A stretch of 64,000 nt of DNA, from the NCBI RefSeq assembly GCF_014323725.1, contig NZ_JABVED010000019.1, positions 1-64,000 on the forward strand, in the 5' to 3' direction. The DNA is from Actinokineospora xionganensis. Lineage in GTDB: Bacteria; Actinomycetota; Actinomycetes; Mycobacteriales; Pseudonocardiaceae. Shown piece after piece: positions 31,897 through 42,075 of the stretch. The position numbers and the translations under genes are program-made. The number at the start of each line of letters is the position of its first letter. Within the stretch, counting starts at the first letter, position 1. Below the pieces are notes generated by a model. It ran no database searches and was not told the origin of the DNA. It saw nothing but the letters and a program-made list of their open reading frames with translations.

Positions 31897-32712
31897 TCAG
31901 GCCTGGCCGACCTCGAAGCGCGCGAAGCGGCTCACGGTCACGCCCGCCTCGTCGAGGATGGCCTTGACCGACTTCTTGGAGTCGACGACCGAGGACTGCT
32001 CGGTCAGCACGACGTCCTTGAAGAAGCCGTTGACCCGGCCTTCGACGATCTTCGGGAGCGCGCCCTCGGGCTTGCCCTCTTCGCGGGCGGTCTCCTCGGC
32101 GATGCGACGCTCGGTCGCGACGACCTCGGCCGGAACCTCGTCACGGGTGACGTAGCGCGGCTTCATCGCGGCGATCTGCATGGCGACCGAGCGGGCCACC
32201 TCTTCACCGTCGCCGGTGTACTCGACCAGCACGCCCACGGCGGGCGGCAGGTCGGAGGCGCGGCGGTGCAGGTAGGTGGTCGCGGGGCCGTCGAACACGA
32301 CGACGCGGCGGAGCTCGAGCTTCTCGCCGATCTTGGCCGAGAGGTTGTGCACGGCGTCGCCCACGGTGCCGCCATCGAGCTCGGCGGCCTTGAGGGTGTC
32401 GACGTCGGTGGCCTTGGTCTCCCGGGCGACGGCGACGATCTTGTTCGCCAGTGCCTGGAACTCCTCGTTCTTGGCGACGAAGTCGGTCTCGCAGTTCAGC
32501 TCGACCATGACACCGCCGTCGGCGGCGACCAGGCCCTGGGCGGTGGCGCGCTCGGCGCGCTTGCCCACGTCCTTGGCGCCCTTGATGCGCAGGATCTCAA
32601 CGGCCTTCTCGAAGTCGCCGTCGGTCTCGGTCAGCGCCTTCTTGCAGTCCATCATTCCGGCGCCGGTGAGGTCCCGGAGCTTCTTGACGTCGGCCGCGGT
32701 GAAGTTCGACAT
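31897..32712 (-). CDS. tsf: Translation elongation factor Ts
   Basis: A 271-aa guanine-nucleotide exchange factor for EF-Tu. The N-terminal UBA-like domain reads [21 protein letters not shown], followed by the [16 protein letters not shown] core signature and the C-terminal region with the family's HVAA-equivalent [18 protein letters not shown]. Length is typical of actinobacteria. It follows rpsB after a hairpin-containing gap. Confidence 0.97.
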   Translation of the reverse strand: MSNFTAADVKKLRDLTGAGMMDCKKALTETDGDFEKAVEILRIKGAKDVGKRAERATAQGLVAADGGVMVELNCETDFVAKNEEFQALANKIVAVARETKATDVDTLKAAELDGGTVGDAVHNLSAKIGEKLELRRVVVFDGPATTYLHRRASDLPPAVGVLVEYTGDGEEVARSVAMQIAAMKPRYVTRDEVPAEVVATERRIAEETAREEGKPEGALPKIVEGRVNGFFKDVVLTEQSSVVDSKKSVKAILDEAGVTVSRFARFEVGQA

Positions 32713-32762
32713 CGTGCGTTTTCCGTCCTTCTTCGGTTACGCGCGTTCGCTTAGTTTGTGGC

Positions 32763-32804
32763 GCGGTGGCCGCCCCGGACCGTGTGGTCCAGGGCGGCCA
32801 CCGC
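32763..32804 (-). terminator. Strong hairpin between rpsB and tsf
   Basis: GCGGTGGCCGCCC (32763-32775) pairs fully with GGGCGGCCACCGC (32792-32804), and GGACC/GGTCC extend the stem inside. It begins 10 nt past the rpsB stop. Partial termination here would lower tsf relative to rpsB, as known for this operon in other bacteria. Confidence 0.65.
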
Positions 32805-32813
32805 GAGCCGAGA

Positions 32814-33662
32814 TCAGGACTCGGCGGGGGTTTCGGTCGCGGCCTCGACCGCGGCGACGGCCTGCTCGCCGTCGGCGGCGGCGGTCTCGGCACCCTTGAG
32901 CAGCTCCTGCTCCCACTCGGCCAGCGGCTCGGTGGCAGCACCCGCTTCCGGCTTGTCGGCGCCGTTGCGGGCACCCGAGCGCGCGATGAGACCGGCGGCG
33001 GCGGCCTCGGCCACCACCTTGGTCAGCAGCGCGGCGGAGCGGATCGCGTCGTCGTTACCCGGAATCGGGTAGTCGACCTCGTCCGGGTCGCAGTTGGTGT
33101 CGAGGATCGCCACGATCGGGATGTGCAGCTTGCGCGCCTCGCCGACCGCGATGTGCTCCTTCTTGGTGTCCACGATCCAGATGGCGCTGGGAACGCGCGC
33201 CATGTCGCGGATACCGCCGAGGGTGCGGTCGAGCTTGTCCTTCTCGCGGGTCAGCATCAGGATCTCTTTCTTGGTGAGACCCTGGAAGCCACCGGTCTGC
33301 TCCATCGACTCCAGCTCCTTGAGGCGCTGAAGACGCTTGTGCACGGTGGAGAAGTTGGTGAGCATGCCGCCCAGCCAGCGCTGGTTCACGTAGGGCATGC
33401 CGACGCGCAGCGCCTCGTTGGCGATGGCTTCCTGCGCCTGCTTCTTCGTGCCGACGAAAAGGATCGAGCCGCCGTGGGCGACAGTCTCCTTGACGAACTC
33501 GTAGGCGCGGTCGATGTAGGTCAGGGTCTGCCGCAGGTCGATGATGTAGATACCGTTGCGGTCAGTCAGGATGTAGCGCTTCATCTTCGGGTTCCAGCGG
33601 CGGGTCTGGTGCCCGAAGTGCACGCCGGAATCCAGCAGTTGCCTCATGGTGACGACGGCCAT
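32814..33662 (-). CDS. rpsB: 30S ribosomal protein S2
   Basis: A 282-aa small-subunit protein. It shows the S2 signatures [20 protein letters not shown], the [14 protein letters not shown] segment and the [20 protein letters not shown] region. The C-terminal 55 residues are an Ala/Glu-rich extension ([19 protein letters not shown]), as in many actinobacteria. It is first in the rpsB-tsf-pyrH-frr-cdsA cluster; the promoter lies in the gap to the divergent M23 gene. Confidence 0.97.
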   Translation of the reverse strand: MAVVTMRQLLDSGVHFGHQTRRWNPKMKRYILTDRNGIYIIDLRQTLTYIDRAYEFVKETVAHGGSILFVGTKKQAQEAIANEALRVGMPYVNQRWLGGMLTNFSTVHKRLQRLKELESMEQTGGFQGLTKKEILMLTREKDKLDRTLGGIRDMARVPSAIWIVDTKKEHIAVGEARKLHIPIVAILDTNCDPDEVDYPIPGNDDAIRSAALLTKVVAEAAAAGLIARSGARNGADKPEAGAATEPLAEWEQELLKGAETAAADGEQAVAAVEAATETPAES

Positions 33663-34018
33663 GGCCGGGTTCGCACCTCTTCATTTCGGGCGCGCCGGGC
33701 GGTTGGGCCGTGGCGCGCGTACTCGGTTGTCGCCGCAGGTCGGTGACCTGCAGGCCCTGGTGCCGTGCGGATGGCCGAACCCGCTGTTGAGAACGGGACC
33801 GTCGACCACCCTTTGTGCCGCGGCTGCCACTTGCGGTGGCCGCGAACGCGCACTGGCACGCGAAGTCGCCTCATGTCGCCACGAGACGCGGGTCGAAGTG
33901 TACGCCGGTCAGGGTCGGAATCGAGAATCGGAGCCCGCGGTTATCCACAGGCCCCGTATTCATCCACAGATCTGACCGACCCCTGGTGCCGCCGGGCCGC
34001 CCCCGGCAGGGTTGTCGT
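33663..34018. promoter_or_regulatory. Divergent gap between rpsB and M23 gene with two DnaA-box-like sites
   Basis: This 356-bp region must contain the rpsB promoter and leader (minus) and the M23 gene promoter (plus). TTATCCACA at 33941-33949 matches the E. coli DnaA box exactly, and TCATCCACA at 33960-33968 matches at eight of nine bases in the same orientation, 10 bp further on. No gene-like frame is evident. Direct DnaA control is an inference. Confidence 0.4.
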
Positions 34019-35674
34019 ATGGGCCGCCACCAGCACGAACACCGCCGTCACCGCCTCCGCGCGGTGATCTTCGCGGCGCCGCTTGGGGCGCTGATGGGCG
34101 CAGTCTTGGGGGCTGTGGCGGCGGACTGGTCGTGGCAGGCGGGCGCAGGTCCGGCCACCGGTGTCGACGCCGCCACGTCCAGGGTCGCCCAGGTGGGCCC
34201 GGTCGGCGTGATCCCAGTCCGTCGAGTTCAGCCGCCCGAAGGTCCGGCCGAACCGCCGGATGACGGGCGGTTCTCCTGGCCGCTTCCCCCACCCCACGAG
34301 GTCGTGCGGCCGTTCCAAGCCCCATCGACGCCCTACGGGCCCGGTCACCGCGGTGTCGACCTGGCGAGCGCACCGGGAGCGCCGGTCCTCGCGGCGGGCG
34401 ACGGGGTGGTGGTCTTCGCCGGGCGAGTCGTGGACCGCGAGGTCATCGCCATCGACCACGACGCCGGGTTGCGCACCGCGTACGAGCCCGTGGCGCCGTC
34501 GGTGGCGGCGGGAGCGCGGGTCCGTCGCGGCGAGCAGATCGGGGTGCTCACCCCCGGCCACCCTGGGTGCCCCGAGCTCGCCTGCCTGCACTGGAGCTTG
34601 CGCCGCGACGGGACATACCTGGAGCCCCTGTGGCTTATCCGCCCACCGAGGGTGCGGCTGCTCCCGCTGGAACCCGGGTGGGAGTCCGCCGCCTCAGACT
34701 TCCGCGACCTCGAGGAGTTTCGCGCGCAGGCGGAGGACCGCCCGGGTGTGCAGCTGGCAGACCCGCGACTCGGTGACGCCGAGGACACGGCCGATCTCGG
34801 CGAGGGTGAGGTTCTCGAAGTAGTAGAGGGTGACCACGACCCGGTCTCGCTCGGCGAGCCTGCCGATGGCCTCGGCGAGCTGGCGGCGGTTGTCCTGGTC
34901 GACGAGCAACGCAACCGGGTCCTCGGCGGTCTCGTCCTCGAGCGTGTCGGCCAGCGAGGTCGATCCCCGCCCGGCGGCGGCGAGCTCGTCGAGCGCGACG
35001 ACGCTGGTGAGTTGGAGCTGGGCGTAGACGTCGCGCAGTTCACCGACGGTCAGGCCCAGTTCGCCCGCGAGTTCGGCGTCGTTGGGGGTGCGCTGCAGTT
35101 TGGCGCCGAGGCGTTCGATGCCGCGTTCGACCTCGCGGGCGCGGCCGCGGACGGTGCGCGGCACCCAGTCCTGGGCGCGCAGGTCGTCGAGGATCGCGCC
35201 GCGGATGCGCTGCATGGCGTAGGTCTCGAACTTGAGGCCGCGCTCCGGCTCGAACTTCTCGATGGCGTCGACCAGGCCGAAGATCCCGGACTGGATCAGG
35301 TCGGACACGTCGACGTGCGCGGGCAGGCCGGTGCCCACCCGTCCCGCCACGTACTTGACGAGCGGGGCGTAGTGCAGCACGAGCCGGTCCCTGAGCCCGT
35401 GCTCGCGCTGCTCGCCGAACTTGCGCCACAGGGCGACGATGCCCGCTTCGACGTCGTCGGCGGTGCGTTGGTCTCCGGGCAGCACTCCGGAGGTCTCGCC
35501 GGTCCCGAAGGAGACGGCGGTTCCGTTCACCGGGGGTCTCGATTCCGGGGACGGGGCCACCGGTGTCCGAGAACCTTCCCCGGTGTCACCGGGAACGGGG
35601 ATGGGTTCGGTCATGGATCGCCTTCAGCCGTTCGACGGTCACGTGGGTGTAGAGCTGGGTCGTCGAGAGCGTAG
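34019..35674 (+). CDS. M23 (LytM-type) peptidase with unusual open 3' extension
   Basis: From ATG 34019 the protein has a His/Arg-rich cytoplasmic tip, a membrane anchor ([20 protein letters not shown]), a Pro-rich linker and an M23 domain at about 100-215: [17 protein letters not shown] (zinc His and Asp), [12 protein letters not shown] and [16 protein letters not shown]. The expected C terminus is near 34690, but the frame has no stop until 35674 and runs antisense through the whole of whiG. The last ~325 residues look like antisense translation. Either a stop was lost, a base is wrong near 34660-34700, or the long protein is real. Confidence 0.6.
   Translation: MGRHQHEHRRHRLRAVIFAAPLGALMGAVLGAVAADWSWQAGAGPATGVDAATSRVAQVGPVGVIPVRRVQPPEGPAEPPDDGRFSWPLPPPHEVVRPFQAPSTPYGPGHRGVDLASAPGAPVLAAGDGVVVFAGRVVDREVIAIDHDAGLRTAYEPVAPSVAAGARVRRGEQIGVLTPGHPGCPELACLHWSLRRDGTYLEPLWLIRPPRVRLLPLEPGWESAASDFRDLEEFRAQAEDRPGVQLADPRLGDAEDTADLGEGEVLEVVEGDHDPVSLGEPADGLGELAAVVLVDEQRNRVLGGLVLERVGQRGRSPPGGGELVERDDAGELELGVDVAQFTDGQAQFAREFGVVGGALQFGAEAFDAAFDLAGAAADGARHPVLGAQVVEDRAADALHGVGLELEAALRLELLDGVDQAEDPGLDQVGHVDVRGQAGAHPSRHVLDERGVVQHEPVPEPVLALLAELAPQGDDARFDVVGGALVSGQHSGGLAGPEGDGGSVHRGSRFRGRGHRCPRTFPGVTGNGDGFGHGSPSAVRRSRGCRAGSSRA
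34694..35614 (-). CDS. whiG: WhiG/FliA-family RNA polymerase sigma factor
   Basis: A 306-aa sigma factor of the FliA/WhiG class, needed in sporulating actinobacteria for early spore development. Region 2 reads [37 protein letters not shown], region 3 starts [21 protein letters not shown], and region 4 ends [22 protein letters not shown]. The N-terminal 50 residues are Pro/Gly-rich and variable. It overlaps the 3' end of xerC by 29 nt. Its gene is antisense to the extended M23 frame. Confidence 0.93.
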   Translation of the reverse strand: MTEPIPVPGDTGEGSRTPVAPSPESRPPVNGTAVSFGTGETSGVLPGDQRTADDVEAGIVALWRKFGEQREHGLRDRLVLHYAPLVKYVAGRVGTGLPAHVDVSDLIQSGIFGLVDAIEKFEPERGLKFETYAMQRIRGAILDDLRAQDWVPRTVRGRAREVERGIERLGAKLQRTPNDAELAGELGLTVGELRDVYAQLQLTSVVALDELAAAGRGSTSLADTLEDETAEDPVALLVDQDNRRQLAEAIGRLAERDRVVVTLYYFENLTLAEIGRVLGVTESRVCQLHTRAVLRLRAKLLEVAEV

Positions 35675-36773
35675 CGTGACCAAGTAGCTCCTGGACGCTA
35701 CGAAGGTCAGCACCCCCTTCGAGCAGGTGCGTAGCCGCGGAGTGACGAAGCCCGTGCGGGCCCATGTCCGGCGCGCCCGAAACCGCCCCCAAAGCGTCGT
35801 GCACGATGCGCCGCACACTGGCTGGTTGAAGCCGTCCCCCACGGGTACCGAGCCACAGTGCCGGCGGGGAATCGTCGCTGGCAAGTGCCCGCCGACCCTG
35901 GTCGAGCCAGGTCGACACGGCCGCGGCGGCGGGAACACCGAACGGGACGGTCCGCTCTTTGCCGCCCTTGCCCATCACCCTGAGTACCCGCGAGCCGGAA
36001 TCGACGTCGTCGACATCGAGCCCGCAGAGTTCCGATACCCGGATTCCGGTGGCGTACAGCAACTCCAACAGCGCGTGGTCACGCAGCGCCACCGGATCCA
36101 GTTGGGCCGCGCCCGCCGCCGACACCCGCATCAGCTCGGAGGCCTGATCCTGCCGCAACACCGACGGCAGTGTCCGATGCCGCACCGGCGCCACCAGCCG
36201 CGACCCGGGGTCGACGTCGAGGTGCTCGCGCCGCAGCGCCCACGCGGTGAACGTCCGCGCCGAGGCCGACCGCCTGGCCATCGTCGTCCGACTCGCCCCC
36301 GCCCCCAACTGCGCCGCCAACCACCCACGCAGCCCTTCAAGATCAAGGCCGACGCCGCGCAGACCCGCCCCTGCCGCTCGCTCGACGCCGCCATCACCGA
36401 CGTCATGGCGGTCGTCGTCGGCATCCCCGCCGACACCGGGGTTGTCGTCGCCCGCGTCGCCACGATCACCATCGCCGGTGTCGGGCCCACCGGCGGAGTC
36501 GCCCGCGGATCCGTCACCTGATTCGGCGAAGCCGTCGAGGAGGCCGTGGAGGTGTCCGAGCAACGAGACCGCGTCGCCGACGTAGGCGCGGACGGTGTGG
36601 GGGGACAGACCCCTTTCCAATGCCAGATGGCGTTCGTAGTCGGTCAAAACCGTGCGAACCCCGCCCGGCAGCGCGGATCGGACCCGGTGGAGGTCGACCC
36701 GGCTTGATCCGGTGGAGGCGCGAGGCACCCCTTGACGCTGCGCCATGGCGGGGCTCGGGTCAAGCATCGCCAC
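35586..36773 (-). CDS. xerC: Tyrosine recombinase XerC with Asp/Gly-rich insertion
   Basis: A 395-aa site-specific recombinase for chromosome dimer resolution, about 80-90 residues longer than usual. The catalytic domain has all key residues: Arg in [13 protein letters not shown], Lys in [17 protein letters not shown] and [14 protein letters not shown] with the nucleophilic Tyr. The extra length comes from a 20-odd residue N-terminal leader and a low-complexity Asp/Gly-rich linker at about 83-140, splitting the SAM-like core-binding domain between [12 protein letters not shown] and [17 protein letters not shown]. It lies between whiG and dprA, its usual actinobacterial position. Confidence 0.9.
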   Translation of the reverse strand: MAMLDPSPAMAQRQGVPRASTGSSRVDLHRVRSALPGGVRTVLTDYERHLALERGLSPHTVRAYVGDAVSLLGHLHGLLDGFAESGDGSAGDSAGGPDTGDGDRGDAGDDNPGVGGDADDDRHDVGDGGVERAAGAGLRGVGLDLEGLRGWLAAQLGAGASRTTMARRSASARTFTAWALRREHLDVDPGSRLVAPVRHRTLPSVLRQDQASELMRVSAAGAAQLDPVALRDHALLELLYATGIRVSELCGLDVDDVDSGSRVLRVMGKGGKERTVPFGVPAAAAVSTWLDQGRRALASDDSPPALWLGTRGGRLQPASVRRIVHDALGAVSGAPDMGPHGLRHSAATHLLEGGADLRSVQELLGHATLSTTQLYTHVTVERLKAIHDRTHPRSR

Positions 36774-36777
36774 GCGG

Positions 36778-37911
36778 TCATGATCGAAGTCGGCGCCACC
36801 CTTCCTCGCCTCGGGCGGCGAGTCCGGTGAGCTCCAACTCCGGCAGCAACGCTCTGACCCGCGACAACGGCACTCCCGATGCCGAAGAGACCTGTTCCGG
36901 GCTCAGCCCGCCACGCGTTTTCAGTGCTTCGTGCACACGGAGAGCCTGATCACCCAACCCGTCGGTGGACCGCCTCGGTTTCTCCCGGGGCGCGACGAGG
37001 TCCGCGCCGACCTGCCCGACCGCCTCCAGGATCTCCGGGACCGAACACACCACGGTGGCGGCCCCGAGCCGCAGGAGTTCGTGGCAGCCGAGCGACATCG
37101 CCGAGCCGATCGGGCCGGGGACCGCCAGCACGACCTTGCCCAGGGCGGCCGCCGTCGACGCCGTGTTCCGCGCCCCGCTGCGCACGCCCGCCTCGACGAC
37201 GACCGTGCCCGCGCTCAGCGCCGCGATCAGCCGGTTGCGCACCAGGAACCGGTGTTTGGCGGGCGGCGTGCCCGGCGGGTACTCGCTGATCACCGCGCCG
37301 GTGTCGGCGATCCGGTCGAGCAGCCGCGAGTGCGCCGCCGGGTATCGGACGTCGACTCCGCAGCCGAGCACCGCGATGGTCGCGCCTTCGGCGCCGAGCG
37401 CGCCCCGGTGGGCGGCGCCGTCGATGCCGTACGCGGCGCCGGCGACGACCGTCGCGCCCGCCTCGGCCAGCCCGTAGCCGAACTCGGTGGCGACGTGTTC
37501 GCCGTAGCTCGTCGCGGCCCGGGCCCCGATGACGGACACGGCACGCTGCAGGGCGTCGTCGAGCGCGACCGGGCCGCGCACCCACAGCGCGAGCGGCGGC
37601 CCCGCCCAGCGCAGGCCACGCCCGCACGCGTGGTGCAGGGCGAGCAGTGGCCAGCCGGGCCACTCCTGGTCCTCCGGAATGACCAGCCGCGCACCGGCCG
37701 CCGCCGCGTTCTCGAGGTCGGCTTCGGCGCGGTCGCGTGCGCTGCGGGCCGAGGTCTCGTCGCGAACGGCGTCCGGCACCTCCCCCGCCTTGACCCGCGC
37801 CGCGGCCTGCACCGGCCCGAGCGCCTCGACGAACATCGACAACGCCGCCGCGGGTGGCTCGGCGACACCCAGGAGGTAGGCACGAGCGGCTCGAACAGCA
37901 TCGATCGTCAT
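36778..37911 (-). CDS. dprA: DNA-processing protein DprA
   Basis: A 377-aa Rossmann-fold protein that loads RecA on incoming single-stranded DNA. Motifs include [57 protein letters not shown] and [24 protein letters not shown]-terminal winged-helix-like domain ([21 protein letters not shown]) is present. ATG 37911 is chosen after GGGGGAAGGG. In organisms not known to be transformable it may have a repair role. It is 4 nt upstream of xerC and follows comM. Confidence 0.93.
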   Translation of the reverse strand: MTIDAVRAARAYLLGVAEPPAAALSMFVEALGPVQAAARVKAGEVPDAVRDETSARSARDRAEADLENAAAAGARLVIPEDQEWPGWPLLALHHACGRGLRWAGPPLALWVRGPVALDDALQRAVSVIGARAATSYGEHVATEFGYGLAEAGATVVAGAAYGIDGAAHRGALGAEGATIAVLGCGVDVRYPAAHSRLLDRIADTGAVISEYPPGTPPAKHRFLVRNRLIAALSAGTVVVEAGVRSGARNTASTAAALGKVVLAVPGPIGSAMSLGCHELLRLGAATVVCSVPEILEAVGQVGADLVAPREKPRRSTDGLGDQALRVHEALKTRGGLSPEQVSSASGVPLSRVRALLPELELTGLAARGEEGWRRLRS

Positions 37912-38028
37912 TCCCTTCCCCCGCAAATCCCTGTCAGCAAAGGGAATCGATCCGGTTGCCTTGTTTGATCCTTCGTACGAAAGCTATTCATCGATGTTCC
38001 TTTACAAAGTCGTTTCCTGGCAAGGAGT

Positions 38029-39540
38029 TCACGCCGACCGCCGGTCCCGAAACTCAAGCGCGGCCGCGACATGGTCCGGGGTGGGGGTTGCCGACTCCGC
38101 CAGGTCGGCGAGGGTCCAGGCGATGCGAAGGCAGCGGTCGGCGCCCCGGGCGGTGAGGGCGCCGGTGTTGAGGCTTCGGTCGAGCAGCGCGGTGGTGTCG
38201 CGGGGTAAGGCGAAGGCACGGCGAAGGACCGGGCCCGGTGCTTCGGAGTTGGTCCGCCAGCCGTAGGCCGACCAACGCGTGCCCGCCCGGTCGCGGGCTT
38301 GCTCGACCCGCTCACGAACCGTGGCGGTGGACTCCGGCTCGGTGTCGCCCGCCCGGGACATGGCGGTGATCGGTCGCATCCGCACGCGTAGGTCGACCCG
38401 GTCCAGCAGCGGACCGGAAAGCCTTGCCAGATAACGACGTCTGGCATGCGGAGCGCACACGCAGTCCGCTTCCCGCGACGGCGCGCAGGGGCAGGGATTG
38501 GTGGCCAGGACCAGTTGGAAGGCAGCCGGGTAACGGACGACGCCGTCGCGCCGGGCAAGCCGGATCTCGCCTTCCTCCAGTGCGGTCCGCAGCGCTTCGA
38601 GGCGGTTCGGGGCGAACTCGCAGGCCTCGTCCAAGAAGAGAATTCCCCTGTGCGCCTTGCTGATCGCTCCGGGCTTGGCCAAGCCGACGCCACCGCCGAC
38701 GAGCGCGGGCACGGACGTCGTGTGGTGTGGCGCGATGAAGGGAGGAAGGGTGATCAGGGGTGACTCGGCGGCCAGGTCGCCGGAGACCGAGTGGATGGCG
38801 GTGACTTCGAGCGCTTGTTCGCGGTCGAGCGGGGGCAGCAAGCCGGGCAGGCGTTTGGCGAGCATGGTCTTGCCCGTCCCGGGTGGCCCCGCGAGGAGCA
38901 GGTTGTGCCCACCGGCCGCCGCGACTTCCAGGGCCCACCGTGCCTCGGGCTGGCCGAGCACGTCCGCGAGGTCAGGAGGCGCCGCTCCGGTTTCGGCGGT
39001 GAGCGGCTCGGGCCGGGCCAGTTCGCCCTCGCCCCGAGCCCAGACGAGGACATCTGTGAGGCAGTCGGCGCCGTAGACCTCCAGCCCGCCGACCAGCGAC
39101 GCTTCCGCCATGGCAGCCATGGGAACGATCGCCCGGCGCAACCCGGAACGGCGGGCCGCGAGCATGCAGGGCAGGACGCCCCGGACCGTGCGCAGCCTGC
39201 CGTCGAGCGCGAGTTCGCCGAGGAGGACGGTGCCCGCCAGCAACTCCGGCGGCGCCTTGCGGTCGGCGACCAGGACGGACAGCGCGAGCGCGAGGTCGTA
39301 GCCGGAGCCACCCTTGGGGAGGGCGGCGGGCGAGAGGCCAAGGGTGACCAGCTGATCAGGCCACTGCAGCCCACTGTTGCGCACCGCGGCGCGAACCCGG
39401 TCTTTGGCTTCGTTGAGGGAGGCGTCGGGCAGGCCGACGATGGTTGTTTTGGGCTTGCCGCCACCGATATCGGCCTCGATCTCGACGGTGATCCCGTCGA
39501 CGCCGAACAGTGCGATCGACCAGGCGCGGGCAAGGACCAT
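38029..39540 (-). CDS. comM: ComM/YifB-family Mg-chelatase-like AAA+ ATPase
   Basis: A 503-aa helicase-like AAA+ protein. The N-terminal ChlI/Lon-S5 fold domain has VEIEADIGGGKPKTTIVGLP; the AAA+ core has Walker A LLAGPPGTGKTMLAKRLPGLLP, Walker B GILFLDEACEF and sensor LVLATNPCPC. A C-terminal Mg-chelatase domain has RCLRIAWTLADLA. ComM promotes branch migration during natural transformation in Gram-negatives; its role in actinobacteria is unclear. ATG 39540 is preferred to a TTG five codons upstream. It precedes dprA. Confidence 0.92.
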   Translation of the reverse strand: MVLARAWSIALFGVDGITVEIEADIGGGKPKTTIVGLPDASLNEAKDRVRAAVRNSGLQWPDQLVTLGLSPAALPKGGSGYDLALALSVLVADRKAPPELLAGTVLLGELALDGRLRTVRGVLPCMLAARRSGLRRAIVPMAAMAEASLVGGLEVYGADCLTDVLVWARGEGELARPEPLTAETGAAPPDLADVLGQPEARWALEVAAAGGHNLLLAGPPGTGKTMLAKRLPGLLPPLDREQALEVTAIHSVSGDLAAESPLITLPPFIAPHHTTSVPALVGGGVGLAKPGAISKAHRGILFLDEACEFAPNRLEALRTALEEGEIRLARRDGVVRYPAAFQLVLATNPCPCAPSREADCVCAPHARRRYLARLSGPLLDRVDLRVRMRPITAMSRAGDTEPESTATVRERVEQARDRAGTRWSAYGWRTNSEAPGPVLRRAFALPRDTTALLDRSLNTGALTARGADRCLRIAWTLADLAESATPTPDHVAAALEFRDRRSA

Positions 39541-39634
39541 CAGGCCACGCCCCAAAGGGAAGTGAGCATGGGTCGAACCGTGATGGGGAGGGCGCTGGAA
39601 CCGGAGTCCACCGTCATGGGCACACGGCCGCGCA

Positions 39635-39991
39635 TCAGAAGGCTGCCTTGAGGTGGCGGATCTCCGGTGTCCCGCCCGGCGCCCACAGGACCGACACGAT
39701 GTCGAAGCGCGTTTCGCACGGCAGGAGGCCGTGGTCGACGCGCCAGCGGGTGGCGAGACGGCGGATCCGGGCGGCTTTGGCGTCCGTCACCGACTCGGTG
39801 GGGGTGCCGTACACGGTGGAGGTTCGGGTCTTGACCTCACAGACCACGAGCCGGGTGCGGTCGGTGAGGATCAGGTCCAGTTCGCCCTGGCGGCAGCGCC
39901 AGTTGCGGTCCAGCAGGACCAGGCCGGTGCTCTCCAGGTACCTGGCCGCGAGGTCTTCGCCTTGGGTGCCTAGGTCGAGATGGGCGGGCAT
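39635..39991 (-). CDS. YraN-family (UPF0102) endonuclease-fold protein
   Basis: A 118-aa protein with the restriction-endonuclease-like core of the YraN family: GTQGEDLAARYLESTGL, NWRCRQGELDLILTDR and LVVCEVKTRTSTVYG (the E-x-K catalytic-type pair is in CEVKT). The cellular function is not settled. It lies between DUF2469 and comM, the standard actinobacterial arrangement, 94 nt before comM. Confidence 0.9.
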   Translation of the reverse strand: MPAHLDLGTQGEDLAARYLESTGLVLLDRNWRCRQGELDLILTDRTRLVVCEVKTRTSTVYGTPTESVTDAKAARIRRLATRWRVDHGLLPCETRFDIVSVLWAPGGTPEIRHLKAAF

Positions 39992-40137
39992 GGTGCTCCA
40001 GTCGGGATCGAGTGGTGTCGATCTCGACGGTGTCGCACCTCAGGGCCCGGCGGGAGTGCCCGGTGGTGACCTGTGGATTCGTGTGGACAGACCCGGAGAA
40101 GTCGATCTCCGGGTCACTTCTTTGTCGCTCGCTTGTG

Positions 40138-40461
40138 CTAGGTGCCGAACGGGCCGTCTTCGGGCAGTCGCAGGTCCGGCTTGTCGAGTTCCTCGACGTT
40201 GACGTCCTTGAAGGTGATCACCCGGACGTTCTTCACGAACCTCGCGGGCCGGTACATGTCCCACACCCAGGCGTCGGACATGCGTACTTCGAAATAGACC
40301 TCGCCGTCGGCGTCGCGTACCTGGACGTCGACGCCGTTGGCCAGGTAGAAACGTCGCTCGGTTTCCACCACGTAGGCGAACTGTCCGACGATGTCGCGGT
40401 ACTCCCGGTAGAGCGACAGCTCCATCTCGGTCTCGTACTTCTCGAGATCCTCCGCGCTCAT
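40138..40461 (-). CDS. DUF2469 family protein
   Basis: A 107-aa acidic protein highly conserved in actinobacteria: MSAEDLEKYETEMELSLYRE at the start and VRVITFKDVNVEELDKPDLRL at the end. Function unknown; it always sits beside rnhB and yraN. The start at 40461 matches the family; upstream codons belong to the gap after rnhB. Confidence 0.93.
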   Translation of the reverse strand: MSAEDLEKYETEMELSLYREYRDIVGQFAYVVETERRFYLANGVDVQVRDADGEVYFEVRMSDAWVWDMYRPARFVKNVRVITFKDVNVEELDKPDLRLPEDGPFGT

Positions 40462-40495
40462 GTGCCGCGCGCCCCTCCTGGTCGTGATGTCCCGC

Positions 40496-41233
40496 TCACT
40501 GCGGTGGTCCACCATTCTGAACCACGGCCGCCGCGGCCACACTCAGCGCCACCCGGTGTGGCGCGCGCAGGCCGTGGGCCAAGCCCGCCGCGGCTACGTT
40601 GGCGAAGGACCAGCGGTGCTCGTGGCTTGGTCCGTGCTCATCCAACGCGGCGGTGTGGATACCGGTGCAGTAGCCCTTGTGAACATCGAATCGATACTGC
40701 GGCAACTGGTCGTGCAAGTCCTCCATGATGCGGTCCCGGGTGACTTTCGCCAAGACCGACGCGGCCGCGACGCACGCCGCGGCCTGGTCGCCCTTGAGGA
40801 CGGGCACGCTCGGGGCCGTCAGGCCCGGCACGCGGAAGCCGTCGACCAGCACGTACCCGGGGTGGGTGCCGAGCCGGGCGACCGCGCGCCGCATGCCTTC
40901 GATGTTGGCGACGTGGACGCCCATCCGGTCGACCTCGGCGGTCGGCACGACGACCACCGCGTAGTCGACGGCACGCTTCTTGACCAGGTCGAACATCCGG
41001 TCGCGCGCCGCCGCCGTCATCAGCTTGGAGTCGGTGAGCCCGTCGAGCCGCTCGGCGTCGCCGGGGCGCAGGACGCAGGAGGCGATGACCAGCGGGCCCG
41101 CGCACGCGCCGCGGCCCGCCTCGTCGACGCCCGCCACCGGCCCGAGGCCTCGGCGGTGCAACGCGGCCTGCAGGCTCCAGTTGCCCGCGTCGCGGCGGAC
41201 CACGGCGCGGGGTGGGCGCAGGAAGGCGGTCAC
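40496..41233 (-). CDS. rnhB: Ribonuclease HII
   Basis: A 245-aa RNase HII cleaving RNA in RNA-DNA hybrids and at misincorporated ribonucleotides. Catalytic acidic residues are in [15 protein letters not shown] (D and E), VLVDGF and the later DxxxH-type segment ([31 protein letters not shown]). GTG 41233 overlaps the stop of the upstream signal peptidase gene (GTGA), so translation is coupled. Confidence 0.93.
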   Translation of the reverse strand: MTAFLRPPRAVVRRDAGNWSLQAALHRRGLGPVAGVDEAGRGACAGPLVIASCVLRPGDAERLDGLTDSKLMTAAARDRMFDLVKKRAVDYAVVVVPTAEVDRMGVHVANIEGMRRAVARLGTHPGYVLVDGFRVPGLTAPSVPVLKGDQAAACVAAASVLAKVTRDRIMEDLHDQLPQYRFDVHKGYCTGIHTAALDEHGPSHEHRWSFANVAAAGLAHGLRAPHRVALSVAAAAVVQNGGPPQ

Positions 41234-42066
41234 CGGGGCCTCACCAGGGTGCGCACGCGCCGACCCAGCCACAGCGTCGGCCACGCCGCCGCGATGCCGA
41301 GGCCCGCGGGGATGCCGGTCTGCCACGCCGGCGCGGACAGTGCCTGCGAGTTGTGGTCGCCGACACCCTGCCACCGCGAAGGCGGCAGGATGATCGCCCG
41401 CACCTTGCCGATCACGTTGTCCACCGGCACCAGTCCGTTTCCGCCGCCGCCGCCCTGGCTGCGCGAGTCGCCCGAGTTGTTGCGGTTGTCGCCCATCACG
41501 AACAGCATGCCCCGCGGAACCGTGATCGGACCGAACTGCGCCTGCTTGGGATCGCCGATGGAGGTGTCCCAGAAGATGTACGGCTCGTCGAGCGGCTTCC
41601 CGTCGACGAGTACCCGGTTCTGCTCGTCGCAGCACTTGATCGTCTGACCGCCGACCGCGGCGATCCGCTTGACGACGTCGTCCTCGTCGGGCGCCGCGAG
41701 CCCGAACAGCCCGCCGATGCTCTCCAGCCAGCTCACCACCACCTTGTCCGACCGCGAGGAGGTGAACTCGGGGCGGTTCCAGGTGGCGGGCCGCTTGAAC
41801 ACGACGACTTCGCCGACCTCCGGCTCACCGAAGGTGTAGACGAGCTTGTCGACCAGGACCCGGTCGCCGTAGCAGCCCGGGCAGCCGTGCAGCGTCTGCT
41901 CCATCGACGCCGACGGGATCACGAAGACCCGCGCCAGGAACGTTTGGATCAGAAACGTCAGAACCAGCGCGACCGCGATGAGGATCGGCAGTTCCTGCCA
42001 GAAGGGCCGCCTCTTCTTGCTCTTGCGCGGTTTCGGCTCATCCTCGTCGAGGGGTTGGTCGGACAC
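41230..42066 (-). CDS. lepB: Signal peptidase I (first of three downstream-most)
   Basis: A 278-aa type I signal peptidase. There is one N-terminal helix ([21 protein letters not shown]), the catalytic Ser in [17 protein letters not shown] and the catalytic Lys in [18 protein letters not shown], the [12 protein letters not shown] box E, and a C-terminal membrane-proximal helix ([18 protein letters not shown]). It cleaves Sec and Tat signal peptides on the outer face of the membrane. It is nine nt downstream of the second paralogue and overlaps rnhB. Confidence 0.93.
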   Translation of the reverse strand: MSDQPLDEDEPKPRKSKKRRPFWQELPILIAVALVLTFLIQTFLARVFVIPSASMEQTLHGCPGCYGDRVLVDKLVYTFGEPEVGEVVVFKRPATWNRPEFTSSRSDKVVVSWLESIGGLFGLAAPDEDDVVKRIAAVGGQTIKCCDEQNRVLVDGKPLDEPYIFWDTSIGDPKQAQFGPITVPRGMLFVMGDNRNNSGDSRSQGGGGGNGLVPVDNVIGKVRAIILPPSRWQGVGDHNSQALSAPAWQTGIPAGLGIAAAWPTLWLGRRVRTLVRPR

Positions 42067-42075
42067 CGATCAAGC

